Under the pieces are notes generated by a model that did not search any database, was not told the DNA's origin, and saw only the letters and a list, made by a program, of their open reading frames with translations. From positions 20,372 through 84,371 of the forward strand of contig JAFLVP010000004.1 in assembly GCA_022508265.1 (NCBI GenBank): DNA of 64,000 nt, written 5' to 3'. Shown here in pieces: positions 9,924 to 17,987 of the stretch (positions are counted from its first letter, which is position 1; every line of letters begins with the position of its first letter). The stretch comes from Clostridiales bacterium. GTDB lineage: Bacteria; Bacillota; Clostridia; Christensenellales; Borkfalkiaceae. A program made the translations under genes and the position numbers.

Positions 9924-10730
9924 ATGAAAGAAAGAAGAATTTTAACTATGCAGGATTTGTCATGCGTGGGGCAGTGCTCTTTGACGGTGGCTCTGCCCAT
10001 ACTCTCGGCGTACGGCATTGAAACGAGTGTACTCCCCACCGCGGTACTCTCCAACCATACAATGTTCAAAAGCTGGAGCTATCTCGATTTGACGAACGAA
10101 ATTCCCAACATATTCAAACATTGGGAAAACAATAATTTAAAGTTTGACGCCTTCCTTTTGGGGTATCTCGGCAAAAAGGAGCTTATGGAAATTGCCAAGG
10201 AGTGCTTTAAAAGATTTTCCGCCGAGGGCGCTTTGGTTATCATAGACCCCGTTATGGGCGATAACGGCAAGCTCTACCCCGGCTTTGACGAAAACTACGC
10301 CGCCGAAATGGGCAAGCTGATTGCATACGCAGATATTATTCTGCCCAACGTTACCGAAGCGTGCTATCTTACGGGTACTCCGTACGAAGAAAATTACGAT
10401 TTGGCTTTCGTGGGAAAACTTGAAGAAAAGCTTGCAAAAATGACGAAGGCAAAGATAATTATTACCGGCTGCGAGCTGGGAAAGGATATAGGCGAAGTCA
10501 TCTACGGCAAAAAGCAAGGCGAGGTTTTATTGCACGAGTTCCTGCCTATGAAAATGCACGGCACGGGGGATATCTTCGCCTCGGTATTTACGGCTAACTA
10601 TCTCTCGGGCAAGGGTGCGCACAACTCCTGCAACGAGGCTGCTAAATTCGTTGCCGACTGCTTAAGAGCTACCCCCAAGGAGCATTTCTACGGAGTACTG
10701 TTTGAACAGGTGCTTAATTCACGCAAATAA
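9924..10730 (+). CDS. pyridoxamine/pyridoxal kinase family protein
   Basis: MQDLSCVGQCSLTVALPILSAYGIETSVLPTAVLSNHT; DPVMGDNGKLY; C-terminal MKMHGTGDIFASVF. Confidence 0.85.
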   Translation: MKERRILTMQDLSCVGQCSLTVALPILSAYGIETSVLPTAVLSNHTMFKSWSYLDLTNEIPNIFKHWENNNLKFDAFLLGYLGKKELMEIAKECFKRFSAEGALVIIDPVMGDNGKLYPGFDENYAAEMGKLIAYADIILPNVTEACYLTGTPYEENYDLAFVGKLEEKLAKMTKAKIIITGCELGKDIGEVIYGKKQGEVLLHEFLPMKMHGTGDIFASVFTANYLSGKGAHNSCNEAAKFVADCLRATPKEHFYGVLFEQVLNSRK

Positions 10731-10775
10731 CTTGCCGCTTTATCGGGCACTCCGCTATTCAAATCAATAACACAA

Positions 10776-10806
10776 CCCCCGCGCAGAATGGCGCGGGGAT
10801 ATTTTT
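10776..10806 (+). terminator. intrinsic terminator downstream of pyridoxamine kinase
   Basis: CCCCGCGCagaatGGCGCGGGG followed by ATATTTTTATTTT. Confidence 0.75.
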
Positions 10807-10819
10807 ATTTTGAAATTTG

Positions 10820-10848
10820 TTGACAAAGTAAATTTAATTAAATATAAT
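10820..10848 (+). promoter_or_regulatory. consensus sigma-A promoter of MarR/ADH/ALDH operon
   Basis: TTGACA - 17 nt - TATAAT upstream of the 10889 ATG. Confidence 0.85.
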
Positions 10849-10888
10849 TGAAGATGTTGACAAATCAACGAGAAAATCGGGAGTAATT

Positions 10889-11344
10889 ATGAAAAAGAGA
10901 TTTGAAAATTTTACTATTACCATATTGAAACTGAACAAACTGATACAAAAAATCAAGCTGTATGAAATGAGCGGATACAATCTTAAAGCTATACACGTTA
11001 TGTGTCTGCACTGTTTGAGCGAAAGCCCCTCGGGGCTTACCGCAAGCGAGCTTTGCAAGCTTACTTTGGAGGACAAGGCGGCAATTTCGCGCGCGCTCGA
11101 TTTGTTGCGTGAAAAGGGATACGTTGAATATACAACGGGCTATAACTCGGTTATACGACTTGCCGAAGAGGGTAAAAAAATTGCCGAATTTATTGCCGAA
11201 AAGGCCGCCGCCGCGGTTGCGGCAGGCGGAAAGGATTTGTCGGAGGACGAGCGCGAAGCGTTTTACAGGGCTCTGCATTCGATAGCCGGCAATCTTGAAA
11301 AATATTATGTAGATTTAAGTGAGAAAACAAATGGAAAAAGTTAA
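10889..11344 (+). CDS. MarR-family transcriptional regulator
   Basis: winged HTH: GLTASELCKLTLEDKAAISRALDLLREKGYVEY. Confidence 0.8.
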   Translation: MKKRFENFTITILKLNKLIQKIKLYEMSGYNLKAIHVMCLHCLSESPSGLTASELCKLTLEDKAAISRALDLLREKGYVEYTTGYNSVIRLAEEGKKIAEFIAEKAAAAVAAGGKDLSEDEREAFYRALHSIAGNLEKYYVDLSEKTNGKS

Positions 11345-12557
11345 AAAGTTGAACCCGTTTAAAAGATTATATTGCAGAATTTTTCAGGGCGTGTTTAAAA
11401 TTGCACTCCCCCTGCTCCCATACAAAGACCCGAAAATTATCAACAAAATAGTTGAAGTTCCCGCCGTGCTCAAACAAAACGGCAAAACTAAGCCCCTTAT
11501 CGTGACCGATAAGACGATCAGAAGTTTAGCTCTCACTCTTCCACTCGAAGAGAAGCTGATTGAAGAAAATATAAGTTATTCCGTCTTTGACGAGGTGGTT
11601 GCAAACCCCACCACGGACAACGTGGCTGACGCACTGAAGCTGTATAAAGACAGCGGCTGTGACTGCCTTATTGCGTTCGGCGGCGGCTCGCCCATGGACT
11701 GCGCGAAAGGGGTCGGCGCGCTCGTTGCAAAGCCCAAGAAAACGCTGAATAAGCTTAAAGGCATTTTAAAAGTCGGAAAGAAAATTCCCATGCTCGTTGC
11801 AATTCCCACTACCGCGGGAACGGGCAGTGAAACTACGCTTGCCGCAGTTATCGTGGACAGCCAAACCCGCCACAAGTATGCAATTAACGACTTCCCCCTT
11901 ATCCCTTCCTACGCCGTGCTCGACGAAGAGGTCACTATGACTCTTCCGAAGCCCGTCGTTGCCACTACGGGCATGGACGCTCTTACCCACGCGGTTGAGG
12001 CGTTTATAGGCAGAAGCGGAAACAAGGGCACGAGAGCAGACGCACTTGAAGCAATCAAACTCATATTTGAAAATCTCGAGATTTCATACTTTGAGGGCAC
12101 GCGCGAGGCGAGAAAGAATATGCTTGTTGCCTCTCACAAGGCGGGCAGAGCATTTTCCAAATCTTACGTGGGCTACGTTCATGCTCTTGCGCACGCGCTG
12201 GGCGGAAAATACAACACCCCGCACGGGCTTGCAAATGCCGTAATTCTCCCCATAGTTCTGGAGAGCTACGGAAAGTCAATTTATAAAAAACTGTGGAAAA
12301 TTGCAGTTTACTGCAACCTTGCGGATAAAAATACAGCATACTCGGACGGTGCAAAGATTATTTTAGATAAAATAAGGGAAATGAACGGAAAGTTTGATAT
12401 CCCCAAAACTCTGACAGTAAAAGAAGAGGATTTAGACGCGCTTTCGGGCTATGCCGAGAAGGAAGCCAACCCCCTCTATCCCGTTCCCGTACTTTACAGC
12501 CGCGCACAGCTTAAAGAACTATACAGAAAGGTAGGTAATTTAAATGGAACAGTCTGA
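11319..12557 (+). CDS. iron-containing alcohol dehydrogenase
   Basis: GGGSPMDCAKG, IPTTAGTGSE, TTGMDALTHAVEAF, VHALAHALGGKYNTPHGLANAV. Confidence 0.92.
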   Translation: MRKQMEKVKKLNPFKRLYCRIFQGVFKIALPLLPYKDPKIINKIVEVPAVLKQNGKTKPLIVTDKTIRSLALTLPLEEKLIEENISYSVFDEVVANPTTDNVADALKLYKDSGCDCLIAFGGGSPMDCAKGVGALVAKPKKTLNKLKGILKVGKKIPMLVAIPTTAGTGSETTLAAVIVDSQTRHKYAINDFPLIPSYAVLDEEVTMTLPKPVVATTGMDALTHAVEAFIGRSGNKGTRADALEAIKLIFENLEISYFEGTREARKNMLVASHKAGRAFSKSYVGYVHALAHALGGKYNTPHGLANAVILPIVLESYGKSIYKKLWKIAVYCNLADKNTAYSDGAKIILDKIREMNGKFDIPKTLTVKEEDLDALSGYAEKEANPLYPVPVLYSRAQLKELYRKVGNLNGTV

Positions 12558-13923
12558 AATAAATGCAATAGTTGAAAAACAACGCGGGTTTTTCAAAAGC
12601 GGAGCAACTCTGGATTTAAAATTCCGCCTGAAACACCTTAAAAAACTTTACGTTGCTATAAAGGAAAACCTCGGCACAATTCACGAGGGCTTGAAAAAGG
12701 ATTTGGGCAAGAGCGAAAGCGAGAGCTATATGTGCGAAACGGGCTTGGTTTTAAGCGAGCTTTCGCATATGATTAAGCATATAAAGAAATATTCCAAACC
12801 CAAGAGGGTCAAAACGCCCCTTGCGCAGTACTCATCCAAGAGCTACCGCCTGCCCTGCCCCTACGGTACGGTGCTTATAATGAACCCGTGGAACTACCCT
12901 TTCCTGCTCTCCATAGACCCTCTCTTGGAGGCGGTCGCGGCGGGCAACACCGTAGTTTTGAAATTGAGCGCATACTCCCCCAACACAAACGAGGCTATAA
13001 AAAAGGTTTTGGACGGCGTGTTCGCGCCCGAATACGTAAGCGTATTTTTCGGCGGAGCGCAGATTAACACCGCGCTTATGAATATTAAGTTCGACTATGT
13101 ATTCTTTACGGGAAGCAAGCGTGTGGGGCAGCTTGTATACGAGAGCGCCGCGAAAAACTTGACCTCCGTGACTTTGGAGCTGGGCGGCAAGAGCCCCTGC
13201 ATAGTTGACGAGACGGCTAATATTCCCCTCGCGGCAAAACGCATCGTATGGGGCAAGTTTTTGAACCTCGGTCAGACCTGCGTCGCGCCCGACTATATTC
13301 TGTGTTCGGAAAAAATACACGACAGGCTGCTTGCGGAAATTAAAAAACAGATTGTAAAGCAGTTCGGCGAAAATCCCTTGGAAAATGAAACATACGGCAA
13401 GATTATCAACCGAAAGCACTACGACAGACTTTTAAATCTTATCGACGAAAACAAGATTGTTCACGGTGGAAAGTGCAACGCCGAGGGGCTGAAAATAGAG
13501 CCGACCGTGCTCGATAACATAACTTATGCAGACGCGGTTATGCAGGAGGAAATTTTCGGACCCCTGCTCCCTGTTATGACATATAAAACCGAAAACGAGG
13601 TTTTAGAGCAGGTATCTTCGCACGATGCGCCCCTTGCACTTTACGTATTCTCTACGAACAAAAAGAGGATAAAACTGTTTACCAAAACTCTCGGCTTCGG
13701 CGGTGGGTGCGTGAACGATGTGGTTATTCATCTCGCCACTTCCGATATGCCGTTCGGCGGCTTTAAAGAGAGCGGTATTGGCGCCTACCACGGCAAGGCG
13801 GGATTTGATACCTTTTCCCACTACAAGAGTATAGTTGACAAAAAGAATTGGATAGATTTGCCCATGCGCTACCGGCCCTACAAAAAGTTCTATCAAAAAC
13901 TCGTAAAATTTTTCTTACACTGA
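12544..13923 (+). CDS. aldehyde dehydrogenase family protein
   Basis: MNPWNYPFLLSIDPLLEAVAAGNTVVLK, VTLELGGKSPCIV, NLGQTCVAPDY, EEIFGPLLPV. Confidence 0.92.
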   Translation: MEQSEINAIVEKQRGFFKSGATLDLKFRLKHLKKLYVAIKENLGTIHEGLKKDLGKSESESYMCETGLVLSELSHMIKHIKKYSKPKRVKTPLAQYSSKSYRLPCPYGTVLIMNPWNYPFLLSIDPLLEAVAAGNTVVLKLSAYSPNTNEAIKKVLDGVFAPEYVSVFFGGAQINTALMNIKFDYVFFTGSKRVGQLVYESAAKNLTSVTLELGGKSPCIVDETANIPLAAKRIVWGKFLNLGQTCVAPDYILCSEKIHDRLLAEIKKQIVKQFGENPLENETYGKIINRKHYDRLLNLIDENKIVHGGKCNAEGLKIEPTVLDNITYADAVMQEEIFGPLLPVMTYKTENEVLEQVSSHDAPLALYVFSTNKKRIKLFTKTLGFGGGCVNDVVIHLATSDMPFGGFKESGIGAYHGKAGFDTFSHYKSIVDKKNWIDLPMRYRPYKKFYQKLVKFFLH

Positions 13924-14148
13924 GTTCACAAAAATACTCATCTATTCTGCGATGTGTATTTTTCGTGAGTTTGAGAAACTAAGTTTCTCTGCCCGCAATC
14001 TTTAAGGGCAAACAATTACTTAATTGCGGACATTCACTTCCACTGAGGCGAAAGTATTCGCAAATTGGGTGCACCGGCGCAGAAGCGTGATTCTGCTTGT
14101 GCCGTTAATCATCTTAAACAGTTCACAAAAATACTCATCTATTCTGCG
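13923..14148. repeat. exact 29-bp direct repeat (13923-13951 and 14120-14148) bracketing a hairpin-rich intergenic segment
   Basis: agttcacaaaaatactcatctattctgcg occurs twice. Confidence 0.9.
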
Positions 14149-14153
14149 CAATT

Positions 14154-14189
14154 AAAAACGCCCCGAGCCGTACGGCTCGGGGCGTTTTA
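14154..14189. terminator. bidirectional intrinsic terminator
   Basis: AAAACGCCCCGAGCCG ta CGGCTCGGGGCGTTTT perfect stem between convergent genes. Confidence 0.92.
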
Positions 14190-14197
14190 ATATCGGT

Positions 14198-16492
14198 TTA
14201 GTTTGCTCTTGTCAAAACGTAGGTTATGGAGTATTTGTCTTCAAGCACAAGACGGTTTTGTTCGTCTATGCCGAGCGAAATACCGAGGTTGGTTCCCGAT
14301 ACCGAAGTGAGCACGATTGAAAGATCATCGAGGCTGATGCTGTACGTCAGGGTCTGCATCTGTGCCTGTTCTAAAATGGGCTCGCCGTCCTCCGTGGTGG
14401 GAGTTTGGGTTACGACCAGCGTTCCGTTTGCCGCCTCTCCCGTACCCGAGGGAGTAAACTCGAAGATGTAGATATTGCCGTCGTAGTCGGTAACCGTATA
14501 TTTTCCGCTTAAAATGCTGTCATAGTCGGGCATCTCGCTTACCGTAAAGGTAAAGGTGCATTTAACCGACGAATCCGCCGCGGACGTTACGGTAACGGTA
14601 TACGTTCCGCTCGTTGTTGCGCTGAACTTGAAGCACTTTAAGCCGTTTACGGTTGTTTCTTCTACGGTTGCATAATCGGAATTGCCCGAAGTTATTTGAG
14701 CGGTCTGCGCTTCGTTTGCGTATTGGTTTACAGCCCCTCTGAAGTAGACGCTTCCGCCTATTCCCGTCGCCTTTTGGTTGGCTTCGTAGAACCTGTTGGT
14801 CGTAGTATTATAGAGCTGTGCCGTCATTGACGTGGGCGCTATGCCCGTAACGTTGAATGTTACGGTCTTATAGGTATGCGAGGTTTTCAATATCAACGTC
14901 CATACGCCGCCGTTTAACAGCTGGACGACAATTAGTTTGCCTGTACGGAAAATAAAATAACCGTCCGTGTAGAGCATTGTACCGCTGTCCACATCCCCGC
15001 CGAAGTTGCCCGGATAATTGAAATACATAGGATCCTGTGTGAAGTTCGCCGTCTCAGGAAACATGTTGTCAATATGGATTGTCAACGTGTTATTGGGATT
15101 CTGACCCATAGTGTAATCGATAACGCCTTCGTCGCCGAGACTGCGTCCGTCGTGGGTCAAATCGTACGACTGTATTATAAACATATCACGCGTGTAGGGG
15201 TTTGTCTTTGTTCTTTCGCCAGACACCTGATCCACCGTCTCTCTGTCAAGTTCGTTATAGTTGCCTATGGGCGTGGTATAGCCGTTACTGTCCGTCGTAA
15301 ACGTGTGGGAATCGACAGTGCCTTCCCAATATTTCTGAACGTATTCGGCGTGCTTAATGCTGTAATCGTCGCCCAAGGTAAACGTTACTTGCGTTTCGTA
15401 ATAGTCGTTTGCATTGGAAGTAAACACAAGTCCCGAGAAAGAAAACGTATAAGTTTTGCTTGCCTCGTCTGCCGTCTCTTTAAGGTCCTTATTGGTGCAC
15501 TCCTTGGCTGCGGCGTAGAGGGTGTTAAGCACATTTTCCACGCCGTAAGGGCGCACTCTGTGATACCACAGATGATAGGGCGTACCGTTCATCATTTCCG
15601 CATTTACTTCGGGGTTCGGAACCATTTCTCCGTATGAGAACTGTACGCAGAACGTTCCCTTTTCGTCTATACTGAAGTGATATTCGTTTTGAGAATCTGC
15701 CGATTCCTTGATATAGGTATAGTTCACACCGAATTCATAAGTGTAGTCCAAAGAGACTTTCTCCGTCGGACTTGCCGCCGCCGGCTGTGCGTTTTTAATG
15801 ATATGTCTGCCGGATACGACGTTGCCGCTGAACGCCTTGCCTGCGGCAATCGCTCCCTGAACGGTGGAAATATTAACTCTCGTCGCACTGACTTTGAAGG
15901 AATCTTTTATGTTCCCTTGGGAAATCGTTACGGTAAAATTGCCGAGCTCGTCCAAAACGTCCGTCACGGCGGTGCCGCTGTCACTTACTATCGTAACGGT
16001 AAAGTTTTTAAGACTTGTGGTTTTGGAAACGACGGGGTTGCCCTGCGCGTTTTCGTAGGTACAGGTTATTTCCAGTCCCGTAAGGTCCAAACTGTCGCCC
16101 AAATCGTACTCTTTTTTGACGTTTTGGGTATTCAACTCTATCTTTTTGAGAACGTTATCGAAAGCGTTGACGTAGATTGTATATATCTCTCTCTTTCCGC
16201 CCCAGATTACCGTAATCTGATAGTCGCCGGCAACGTTCATATCGAAGCCCGCTTCATATCTGAACTCCACCTCTTGGGTGACGTCCTTTTCACTGCCGTC
16301 ACTGTACAGTGCGTACACGGTAAAGTCCTCGCCGACCTCGAACTCGTCGCCGACCTTAAATTCCGTTCTTTCGTTTTCTATTTTCAGTCCTTTGAGCTTG
16401 ACACTGTTGCAAGCGGCAATGCCGAGCGCCGTAAATACGACCGTTACAACCGCAAGCAGAACTATTAAGATACTACGAATTTTCTTGTTCAT
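14198..16492 (-). CDS. lipoprotein with bacterial Ig-like (Big_3-type) domains
   Basis: Track ORF begins 16555; likely start MNKKIRSILIV at 16492; lipobox LGIAAC; VKLKGLKIENERTEFKVGDEFEVGEDFTVYALYSDGSEKDVT. Confidence 0.8.
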   Translation of the reverse strand: MNKKIRSILIVLLAVVTVVFTALGIAACNSVKLKGLKIENERTEFKVGDEFEVGEDFTVYALYSDGSEKDVTQEVEFRYEAGFDMNVAGDYQITVIWGGKREIYTIYVNAFDNVLKKIELNTQNVKKEYDLGDSLDLTGLEITCTYENAQGNPVVSKTTSLKNFTVTIVSDSGTAVTDVLDELGNFTVTISQGNIKDSFKVSATRVNISTVQGAIAAGKAFSGNVVSGRHIIKNAQPAAASPTEKVSLDYTYEFGVNYTYIKESADSQNEYHFSIDEKGTFCVQFSYGEMVPNPEVNAEMMNGTPYHLWYHRVRPYGVENVLNTLYAAAKECTNKDLKETADEASKTYTFSFSGLVFTSNANDYYETQVTFTLGDDYSIKHAEYVQKYWEGTVDSHTFTTDSNGYTTPIGNYNELDRETVDQVSGERTKTNPYTRDMFIIQSYDLTHDGRSLGDEGVIDYTMGQNPNNTLTIHIDNMFPETANFTQDPMYFNYPGNFGGDVDSGTMLYTDGYFIFRTGKLIVVQLLNGGVWTLILKTSHTYKTVTFNVTGIAPTSMTAQLYNTTTNRFYEANQKATGIGGSVYFRGAVNQYANEAQTAQITSGNSDYATVEETTVNGLKCFKFSATTSGTYTVTVTSAADSSVKCTFTFTVSEMPDYDSILSGKYTVTDYDGNIYIFEFTPSGTGEAANGTLVVTQTPTTEDGEPILEQAQMQTLTYSISLDDLSIVLTSVSGTNLGISLGIDEQNRLVLEDKYSITYVLTRAN

Positions 16493-17987
16493 TTTTATCC
16501 TCGTTTTTCTTGTAAAATCCACAGGCAAACAGCCAGAGCGAATCCTGATTTGCATGATAGCCTTTCAATTCGGGAGTGGTGCTGTTTTCCGTATCCTCGT
16601 TTACACCGTCCGTCCACAGCCCGTTTTCCTCGGCAAACAGCTGCAGATAATCTCTAAGCTCGGGGGTTACGTAACAGTAACCTTCCGAATTGCACTTATT
16701 TCCGTAGTCCGTACGGATAAATTCCTGATAGTCGTGGGTTACGTACGCCTGCTCGGCTTCAAGCCAAACGTTGTATATCAAAAGATAATTGACCAAGCCG
16801 AAAGGTGTTGCAACGGCGTTCGCGTCATATAGCGTGGGAATTAACGAACAGGACTGTATGGGATTTTTAATCGAGCAGAGCAATATGGGGCCGTAGCCCT
16901 TGCCGTAGTCGTATGTGCCGTACTTTCCTTCACCGTATAATTCCATACTGTAATGATGGTAGAAGCCCGTTTCCTCGTTATATTTAAAATTGCTCGCGTC
17001 GAAGGTCCAAGTGTAGGCTTTATCAGGTTCCTTCGCAAAAGGGTCCCAATCCGCCCACACGAAGGTTTCGCCCTCCTGAGGCTCCAAGGCTTTTACCTTT
17101 GCCTCTTTTGCGCGGATAATTCTTACGTCCTCTTCACTGCTCTTATATTTGCCTATATAGCCTATGGCGAAATCCACGTACACGGGGTACTCGGAAAGTT
17201 TGCTTGTTGCAGATATTTTAAACGTAAATGCGTTGCCCACGTAAGTTTCGCCGACCTGAACGTCGTAACGGAAGTTCTTGGTGTAACCCCCGTCCAAGGC
17301 AAAACCGCCGTCTTCGTACAGTTCAGCGGGCCATTTGTTAGCGAATGTGCCGCCGTATCTCTGCAAAACGGGGTCTACGGTGTCCTCGAACACATTTACC
17401 CACGACTCGATTTTATACCAGCCAGACGAGGTTGGCGTATACTCGTAAAAAAGCTCCTGCCCCTCGTATTCAATTTCCGCACGGTAGGTTCCGTCGTCGT
17501 GAACAACGTAACAACCGGTGTCAACAAACATTCCCGAGCCGTCGCCGCTTTCGGGTTTCTTTATATCCGTAAGCAAAATAGTGACGTTGCGTTCGTCGTC
17601 CGTTGCCTTATACGCACCGGGGTTATAGGTATATGTCGAGGGCAGACCTTCGAGATATACGTTGTAATCGCCGTAAAGTACGCCTGCGTTGGCTTTTCCG
17701 TCTGTGCCGAGAGGAGCTCTTATTATACTTTCGGAATTGCGCCACACTGCCGTTATATCGTTGTTGCCCGGCTTGAACGGTAAATTGTTATAGTACACGG
17801 TTACCGTGTAGTCATAGCTCACGACGGGAGGAATATCGGGGTCGTCGGGGTCATTTGAATCGCCTGGAGTTACCGTGCTTCCGCCCTTGTCCTTGTTGTT
17901 TACAATATAACTGCCGAGATTGCAACCCGAAAGAACCGTAACAAAGCACAGGAAACAAATAAATAAAGTTATCAATTTCTTTTTCAT
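16473..17987 (-). CDS. putative lipoprotein
   Basis: MKKKLITLFICFLCFVTVLSGC signal peptide/lipobox. Confidence 0.75.
   Translation of the reverse strand: MKKKLITLFICFLCFVTVLSGCNLGSYIVNNKDKGGSTVTPGDSNDPDDPDIPPVVSYDYTVTVYYNNLPFKPGNNDITAVWRNSESIIRAPLGTDGKANAGVLYGDYNVYLEGLPSTYTYNPGAYKATDDERNVTILLTDIKKPESGDGSGMFVDTGCYVVHDDGTYRAEIEYEGQELFYEYTPTSSGWYKIESWVNVFEDTVDPVLQRYGGTFANKWPAELYEDGGFALDGGYTKNFRYDVQVGETYVGNAFTFKISATSKLSEYPVYVDFAIGYIGKYKSSEEDVRIIRAKEAKVKALEPQEGETFVWADWDPFAKEPDKAYTWTFDASNFKYNEETGFYHHYSMELYGEGKYGTYDYGKGYGPILLCSIKNPIQSCSLIPTLYDANAVATPFGLVNYLLIYNVWLEAEQAYVTHDYQEFIRTDYGNKCNSEGYCYVTPELRDYLQLFAEENGLWTDGVNEDTENSTTPELKGYHANQDSLWLFACGFYKKNEDKNEQENS

Noticed and set aside
15074-16468. Long plus-strand ORFs (15074-15637, 15677-16468)
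   Set aside because: Antisense to the Ig-like lipoprotein gene, no SD or recognisable domain; coding-strand codon bias leaves open antisense frames.
16953-17783. 276-aa plus-strand ORF
   Set aside because: Antisense to the 504-aa lipoprotein gene with no family features.
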